Shown: positions 7,047 through 10,085 of the stretch, piece after piece
Position numbering within the stretch: position 1 is the first letter of the stretch
Layout of the letters: each line of letters opens with the position of its first letter
DNA from: an uncultured Oscillospiraceae bacterium
GTDB taxonomy: Bacteria > Bacillota > Clostridia > Oscillospirales > Oscillospiraceae
NCBI GenBank assembly: GCA_944385065.1
Contig: CALWVX010000051.1
Coordinates: forward strand, 1 to 10,085
Reading direction: 5' to 3'
Length of the DNA stretch: 10,085 bases
Translations under genes and position numbers: made by a program
Notes under the pieces: generated by a model
Database searches by the model: none
What the model was told of the DNA's origin: nothing
Seen by the model: the letters and a program-made list of their open reading frames with translations, nothing else

Positions 7047-8222
7047 TCAGGTCCTGTTTTCCATTTCCACATAGGAGTGGTCAATCTGGATGACAGGGAA
7101 ATATTTGGGGGACAGAGCGCGGATGCGGGCGGAGAGGGCCTCCCGCACCTGACTGTCGGGCAGGCGGAAGCCATAGGGCACGACCACGTCGAAAATCAGA
7201 TTGGTGTGCATGGGGCCGGCCGTGATCCGAAAGTCGTGGATGGACAGGGCTGGATCCAGTTCCCGGGCCAGCTCAGCCACCTGAAGGCGCAGGGCGTCGG
7301 TGCGCTCATCCCGGACCACCGGGTCCATGTGGATGACGGTCTCAATGTTGTGCTTCTCCTTCAGTTCCCGCTCGATGTGGTCAATGAGGTCGTGGATTTC
7401 CAGCAGGTCACCGTCGGCGGGCACTTCCGCGTGGAAGGACATCATGGCCCGGCCGGGCCCGTAGTCGTGGTACACCAGGTCGTGGATGCCCAGGATGTTG
7501 GGGTGGGAGAGGACCAGCTGGTCGATGTCTCTGGCCAGCGCCGGGTCCATGGGCCGGCCAAGCAGGGGGTCCATCGTGTCCCGGGCAGCCTCCCAGCCGG
7601 TTTTCAAAATAAAGGCGGCCACCAGCAGACCGGCCAGACCGTCCACTTGCACACCCCAGAAGTGGCCGATCAGAGTGGAGAGGAGAACCACACCGGTGGA
7701 TAGACAGTCGGACAGAGAGTCGGCGGCCGTGGCCTCCATGGCGGGCGAGTCGATCAGGCGCCCCAGAGAGCGGTTGAACCAGAACAGCCCCAGCTTTGCC
7801 AGGATGGCGACGCACAAAATGGCCACAGAGACTGGAGAGAACTGGGGGTCTGACCCGTGCAGCAGGGAGTCCACAGCGGAGCGCCCCACTTCAATCCCCA
7901 TCAGCAGAATGGCCAGAGAGACGATCAGGCCGGCCACATACTCCATCCGGCCGTGGCCGAAGGGGTGTTCGGCGTCCGCCTCCTGGCCGGCCAGGCGGAA
8001 CCCGATCAGAGTGACCACCGAAGTGGCCGCATCGGACAGGTTGTTCAGACCGTCGGCGGTGATGGCCACCGAGGCGGTGAGCGCGCCCACCAGAAGCTTT
8101 CCCAGGGACAGCAGCAGGTTGAGGGCAATGCCCACCAGTCCGGCGGCGGTGCCGCACCGGCGGCGGGCGGCGGGATCCTGGGGATCCCGCCCGTTCAGAC
8201 AGAGACGAAACACGGCGTTCAA
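7047..8222 (-). CDS. Cation diffusion facilitator (CDF) metal exporter, possibly Mn(II)
   Basis: CDF proteins are membrane dimers that export divalent metals in exchange for protons. The 391-residue protein has about six membrane helices within residues 25-210. The metal-site segments are ITADGLNNLSDAATS in TM2 (Asn60 and Asp64) and AADSLSDCLSTG in TM5 (Asp168 and Asp172). This Asn/Asp plus Asp/Asp pattern, without the His of zinc exporters, resembles what I recall for streptococcal MntE, so Mn(II) is a tentative substrate. Two ferredoxin-like cytoplasmic domains appear to follow (about 222-300 and 310-385). I start at TTG 8222, which has GGGAGG (8231-8236) 8 nt upstream and lies just downstream of the promoter at 8274-8302. 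A longer frame to 8336 would begin upstream of that promoter. No terminator separates it from the regulator operon. Confidence 0.92.
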   Translation of the reverse strand: MNAVFRLCLNGRDPQDPAARRRCGTAAGLVGIALNLLLSLGKLLVGALTASVAITADGLNNLSDAATSVVTLIGFRLAGQEADAEHPFGHGRMEYVAGLIVSLAILLMGIEVGRSAVDSLLHGSDPQFSPVSVAILCVAILAKLGLFWFNRSLGRLIDSPAMEATAADSLSDCLSTGVVLLSTLIGHFWGVQVDGLAGLLVAAFILKTGWEAARDTMDPLLGRPMDPALARDIDQLVLSHPNILGIHDLVYHDYGPGRAMMSFHAEVPADGDLLEIHDLIDHIERELKEKHNIETVIHMDPVVRDERTDALRLQVAELARELDPALSIHDFRITAGPMHTNLIFDVVVPYGFRLPDSQVREALSARIRALSPKYFPVIQIDHSYVEMENRT

Positions 8223-8273
8223 GTGAGATACCTCCCAATGCGGTGGAACTGATCTGAGGCGGATATAACCTGT

Positions 8274-8302
8274 ATTATCCCACGCCCCCATCCTCCCGTC
8301 AA
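8274..8302 (-). promoter_or_regulatory. Sigma-A promoter of the CDF exporter gene
   Basis: On the minus strand, TTGACG (8302-8297) and GATAAT (8279-8274) are separated by exactly 17 bp, about 50 bp before the TTG start. A dyad CTCCCG, 5 nt, CGGGAG (8293-8309) covers the -35 and could be an operator, though GC-rich dyads are common here. The leader is too short for a yybP-ykoY manganese riboswitch. Confidence 0.75.
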
Positions 8303-8331
8303 GCGGGAGCGGGACGAAAGGGGCCGGAATA

Positions 8332-8385
8332 TTCACAAAAAATTCATTTTGCGGTCACGGTTTTGCCTTATTCTCAGGATATGAT
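8332..8385 (+). promoter_or_regulatory. Three-box activated promoter of small RNA 1
   Basis: Boxes TTCACA (8332-8337), TTCATT (8343-8348) and GTCACG (8354-8359) repeat at 11-bp period. After 20 nt comes TATGAT (8380-8385). There is no consensus -35. The array lies 30 bp from the divergent -35 of the CDF gene, so a bound regulator could affect both. Confidence 0.72.
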
Positions 8386-8391
8386 GTTACC

Positions 8392-8491
8392 GTAGACAAG
8401 GCGACAAGACAACATGTATTTCCATTCTCTCTCTTCTCCTTTATAACACTCAGACAAGGGGCTCCGGCTGAATCGGCCGGAGCCCCTTGTC
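8392..8491 (+). ncRNA. Predicted small RNA 1 (about 100 nt), anti-SD type
   Basis: I predict a transcript from about 8392 (GUAG, 7 nt after the -10) to the end of the hairpin at 8491, or to the T run at 8508-8512. No credible protein is encoded. The 5' part has repeated GACAAG motifs. The middle (about 8420-8442) is almost pure pyrimidine and ends UCUUCUCCUUU, complementary to AAAGGAG-type ribosome binding sites. The 3' part is a 16-bp hairpin. The same layout, with alignable promoter, middle and hairpin base, recurs 208 bp downstream, which is the main support for calling it an RNA gene. I infer a base-pairing regulator that blocks translation initiation. I know of no family name for it. Confidence 0.62.
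8453..8491 (+). terminator. Hairpin ending small RNA 1 (imperfect terminator)
   Basis: The 16-bp arms 8453-8468 and 8476-8491 (GACAAGGGGCTCCGGC and its complement) flank a 7-nt loop. The GC core is followed by TTGTCGTGTG, a broken T tract; a TTTTT run lies at 8508-8512. Confidence 0.65.
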
Positions 8492-8539
8492 GTGTGCGGG
8501 CGGAGGCTTTTTGGAGAAGAAGGTGAGAAAAGACGATCG

Positions 8540-8593
8540 TTTACAAAAAATTCATGAGAATGTCACGAAATAGCCGTAATTATCCGTTATGAT
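8540..8593 (+). promoter_or_regulatory. Three-box activated promoter of small RNA 2
   Basis: Boxes TTTACA (8540-8545), TTCATG (8551-8556) and GTCACG (8562-8567) have 11-bp period, followed after 20 nt by TATGAT (8588-8593). Every spacing equals that of the promoter at 8332-8385. The sequence around the boxes and -10 is only partly alike, which points to conserved function of the boxes. Confidence 0.72.
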
Positions 8594-8599
8594 ATGCTC

Positions 8600-8706
8600 G
8601 TAGCTTGAAAGAGCTACACACTGTATCTCCCATTTCTCCCTCTCCTTTTACAACACACACAGACAAGGCGCCCCGGCGAACAGCCGGGGCGCCTTGTCGC
8701 AGTTTT
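8600..8706 (+). ncRNA. Predicted small RNA 2 (about 100 nt), paralogue of small RNA 1
   Basis: The predicted start at G8600 begins GUAG, as in unit 1. Here it opens a 5' stem-loop, GUAGCUU/GAGCUAC with a GAAA tetraloop (8600-8617), which unit 1 lacks. The middle (about 8623-8650) is pyrimidine-rich, with three C/U blocks ending CUCUCCUUUUA, again complementary to AAAGGAG. It continues CAACACACACAGACAAGG into a 16-bp hairpin. The two units align from UGUAU to the hairpin base with few changes, while the hairpin cores differ by compensating pairs (GGGGCTCC with GGAGCCCC against GGCGCCCC with GGGGCGCC). Such covariation favours an RNA. Function is inferred. Confidence 0.62.
8662..8706 (+). terminator. 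Hairpin ending small RNA 2
   Basis: The 16-bp arms 8662-8677 and 8683-8698 enclose a GAACA loop. The GC core is followed by TTGTCGCAG and then TTTT (8703-8706), so most transcripts probably end at or shortly after the hairpin. Confidence 0.7.
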
Positions 8707-8912
8707 ACAGACAAAGACCTGCGTTCTGCCGCCGGGGAGCCGACATGTGATGAGTTCCCCGGAGCGGTCAGCGCGAATGGGATCGGATGGAGGACCTGAT
8801 CAACCGGAATCTGTACCGCGGAGGCCGGACAGCGGACAACGCGCAGAACCATCACCGGAAAGAGAGACGGAATGCGCGTTCCTTGATAGAAAGTGAAACT
8901 CTGGATGGAAGG

Positions 8913-9431
8913 TCAGACGCTCGCCCTGCGGCGCGCCGAAGTTCGCCAGAAGAAATCGTCAGGGTCAGCGGGGGGCGGGATGTCCGCCGGGCCGTCCTGG
9001 CCGCAGGCCCCGGGAACCGCGTCAAGCGCTTCCGCCGGATCCCGATCTCCTTCGGAAAAGGCCTCCGTCCTGTCCGTCCCAAGGGAAGGCGGGACACTGG
9101 AACGAGAGGAGAGCAGACTGTAGGACAGGATGGACAGCAGCTGTGCGGTACAGGGCTTGTGGGGGAGGTTCCGCCCTGCCAGCAGTTCTAATTCGGAACG
9201 TCCCTGCATCCAGATGATGCTCCCCACGGTGCGGATATTCCGCTCCACCGCTCTCCAATTGGTGTGAAAGCGCTTGGCCACATCTGGATAAATCTGCTTT
9301 GTGACCAGCAAAAGCCGTTCCGGCTGTTCCAGACACAGCTGTACTGCGGAGGCGGTATAAAAGAAACCGATGTAATTTGCCGTTACCCCAAGACGGTACA
9401 ATAGATCGTAGATTTCTGTCTGCCGTTTCAT
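8913..9431 (-). CDS. Stand-alone Spo0A C-terminal (DNA-binding) domain protein
   Basis: Residues about 5-105 of this 172-residue protein match the DNA-binding domain of the sporulation master regulator Spo0A. The clearest part is TKQIYPDVAKRFHTNWRAVE (44-63) followed by RNIRTVGSIIWMQG, equivalent to Spo0A 'TK.LYPDIAKKF.T...VERAIRHAIEVAWSRG'. There is no receiver domain, so it is not Spo0A itself. ATG 9431 is chosen because AGGTGG, overlapping the stop of the HTH gene, lies 8 nt upstream. The open frame further upstream is only the shadow of that gene. After residue 108 a Pro/Asp/Arg-rich, GC-rich tail (about 65 residues) has no family match and may be read-through into flanking DNA after loss of the original stop. 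The role is probably DNA binding; targets are unknown. Confidence 0.82.
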   Translation of the reverse strand: MKRQTEIYDLLYRLGVTANYIGFFYTASAVQLCLEQPERLLLVTKQIYPDVAKRFHTNWRAVERNIRTVGSIIWMQGRSELELLAGRNLPHKPCTAQLLSILSYSLLSSRSSVPPSLGTDRTEAFSEGDRDPAEALDAVPGACGQDGPADIPPPADPDDFFWRTSARRRASV

Positions 9432-9436
9432 TCTGT

Positions 9437-9661
9437 CTACCACCTGCTGGTTTTCTCGAATGCTTTGGGACAATTGGTCTCTACACTGTTGATAATCTTG
9501 TCCATCGTTTCGGCGGTGGGATTCCCCATCTCGCACCTGTATTGATAGAGATTTGACAAGGTCACATCAAAGTCCAGCGCCATTTCGGTATAACTTTTTC
9601 CTGTACACTGGTGATATGCTTCCAGGAGTTCTGATATATAGCGACGTGCTGATTTCGCCAT
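9437..9661 (-). CDS. Small XRE-like helix-turn-helix protein
   Basis: This 74-residue protein appears to be just a helix-turn-helix domain. 'SYTEMALDFDVTLSNLYQYR' (about 20-39), followed by 'GNPTAETMDKIINSVE', fits a Cro/C1-type fold, with the recognition helix around VTLSNLYQYR. ATG 9661 has GAAGGGG about 9 nt upstream; in-frame codons further up overlap the promoter. It ends 5 bp before the Spo0A-C gene, whose SD lies over its stop codon, so the two are translationally coupled and probably act together. Base composition is lower in GC than the genes to the left, which may mean these genes were acquired separately. The binding sequence is unknown. Confidence 0.78.
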   Translation of the reverse strand: MAKSARRYISELLEAYHQCTGKSYTEMALDFDVTLSNLYQYRCEMGNPTAETMDKIINSVETNCPKAFEKTSRW

Positions 9662-9682
9662 AATGATCGCCCCTTCACAGGT

Positions 9683-9712
9683 ATTATGGCAAAAATCTCT
9701 GTTTATTGACAA
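9683..9712 (-). promoter_or_regulatory. Sigma-A promoter of the HTH/Spo0A-C gene pair
   Basis: On the minus strand, TTGTCA (9712-9707) and CATAAT (9688-9683) are separated by 18 bp, about 22 bp before the ATG of the HTH gene. Confidence 0.68.
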
Positions 9713-9977
9713 CTCATATATAGGAATTTTTAGTGCGCTGTCCCGCTGCCCTGATGAAAAATCCCCTTTGATCTGCTGAAACCTGTTCGGAATCGAATGG
9801 CGATCCGGCCGGAAGGATGGAGTGGTGGATCTGCCGCATGTGCGGAAGCCTTTGCCGTAAGAAATGAGAAACCTTCGGGCTGGGCGGGCTGAACAGCCGA
9901 CCGCTCATAGGGTATGAAAAGGGGGGCTTGGGAGAAATCGAATAAAATGTGAACAGAGATGAGAAGAAATGTAAACA
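9713..9977. other. Gene-free stretch between the HTH promoter and CIRCE
   Basis: I see no convincing gene. Two short leftward frames (9714-9908 and 9730-9984) have no usable SD and no protein character. The only patterned segment is 9948-9975, where TTTACA, TCTCAT and TTCACA follow each other at 11-bp period on the minus strand, resembling the boxes elsewhere in the window but without a good -10 at the matching distance. Confidence 0.4.
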
Positions 9978-10004
9978 TTAGCACTCTCCTATTGACAGTG
10001 CTAA
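9978..10004 (+). promoter_or_regulatory. CIRCE operator (HrcA binding site)
   Basis: TTAGCACTC, 9 nt, CAGTGCTAA matches the CIRCE consensus TTAGCACTC-N9-GAGTGCTAA at all but one position (C9996 in place of G). HrcA represses chaperone operons (groESL, hrcA-grpE-dnaK-dnaJ) through this site. It overlaps the -35 of the promoter at 9992-10019, the right position for repression. Confidence 0.92.
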
Positions 10005-10019
10005 AATCAGTGCTATACT
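9992..10019 (+). promoter_or_regulatory. Sigma-A promoter under CIRCE control, reading out of the window
   Basis: TTGACA (9992-9997) and TATACT (10014-10019) are separated by 16 bp; the -35 lies inside the CIRCE. The transcript should start near 10026. No start codon with an SD is reached by 10085, so the gene (probably groES or an hrcA/dnaK operon) is outside. Confidence 0.85.
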
Positions 10020-10034
10020 AGGGATGTACCAAGG

Positions 10035-10058
10035 GGGAGGAAGCAGGAGGCTCCTCCC
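10035..10058 (+). other. Small hairpin in the 5' leader of the CIRCE transcript
   Basis: GGGAGGA (10035-10041) can pair with TCCTCCC (10052-10058) around a 10-nt loop that contains AGGAGG. It lies just after the predicted transcript start and may be a 5' stability element. The SD of the true gene appears to be further right. Confidence 0.35.
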
Positions 10059-10085
10059 GAAGGGCAAGATAATCAGTGCAGGAAT

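Noticed and set aside
8223..8336. N-terminal extension of the CDF gene to 8336
   Set aside because: It would start upstream of the sigma-A promoter at 8274-8302. TTG 8222 has a well-placed GGGAGG.
8513..8520. GGAGAAGA downstream of small RNA 1, complementary to TCTTCTCC at 8432-8439
   Set aside because: Only 8 bp, beyond the predicted end of the RNA, and purine-rich runs are common here; could matter only on read-through.
8580..8855. Leftward 91-residue frame across small RNA 2
   Set aside because: No SD, no protein character, and it covers the repeat-supported RNA unit on the other strand.
8787..9191. Rightward 134-residue frame
   Set aside because: Arg/Gly-rich shadow of the Spo0A-C gene without recognisable domains.
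9705..9713. A Spo0A box over the -35 of the HTH/Spo0A-C promoter
   Set aside because: TTGTCAAT shares only part of the 0A-box core TGTCGAA and is equally explained as a -35 element.
9730..9984. Leftward 84-residue frame starting with a hydrophobic segment
   Set aside because: It begins inside the CIRCE region, lacks an SD and its later part is not protein-like.

Overview
The window looks like a chromosomal stretch of a GC-rich, spore-forming-lineage Firmicute, most like the gut Oscillospiraceae (Flavonifractor, Pseudoflavonifractor or Lawsonibacter type). This is inferred from a LytR-CpsA-Psr protein, a Spo0A C-terminal domain protein, a CIRCE heat-shock operator, purine-rich Shine-Dalgarno (SD) sites, frequent GTG and TTG starts, and strong GC bias at third codon positions. 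The genus is a guess.

Left part (1-3451). The 3' end of an unrecognised gene and an LCP cell-wall ligase gene run rightward to a strong two-way terminator (1738-1783). Facing them is a leftward three-gene operon with its own sigma-A promoter (3423-3451): a Nudix hydrolase, an aldose-1-epimerase-like protein and a 79-residue protein. These genes overlap or nearly overlap.

Middle part (3454-8302). A leftward operon encodes an OmpR/PhoB-type response regulator, a HAMP sensor histidine kinase and a membrane-anchored HtrA-type protease, and ends at an intrinsic terminator. Upstream of it is a leftward cation diffusion facilitator gene, possibly for manganese, with its own promoter.

The most interesting part is 8332-8706, which has no credible protein gene. 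It holds two paralogous units in tandem. Each has three 11-bp-spaced TTYACA-like boxes, a TATGAT -10 element, a predicted transcript of about 100 nt starting GUAG, a pyrimidine-rich middle containing an anti-SD sequence (UCUCCUUU or CUCCUUUU), and a 16-bp GC-rich hairpin. The regulator gene's own promoter has two of the same boxes at exactly the same distance from its -10. I infer a self-regulated PhoP/PhoB-like two-component system driving a pair of anti-SD small RNAs.

Right part (8707-10085). There is no gene at 8707-8912. Next is a leftward pair: a small HTH protein and a receiver-less Spo0A-C protein with an odd GC-rich tail. The stretch 9662-10085 has no supported gene. It holds the promoter of that pair, a degenerate box array, and a rightward CIRCE-controlled sigma-A promoter whose chaperone-type gene lies beyond the window.
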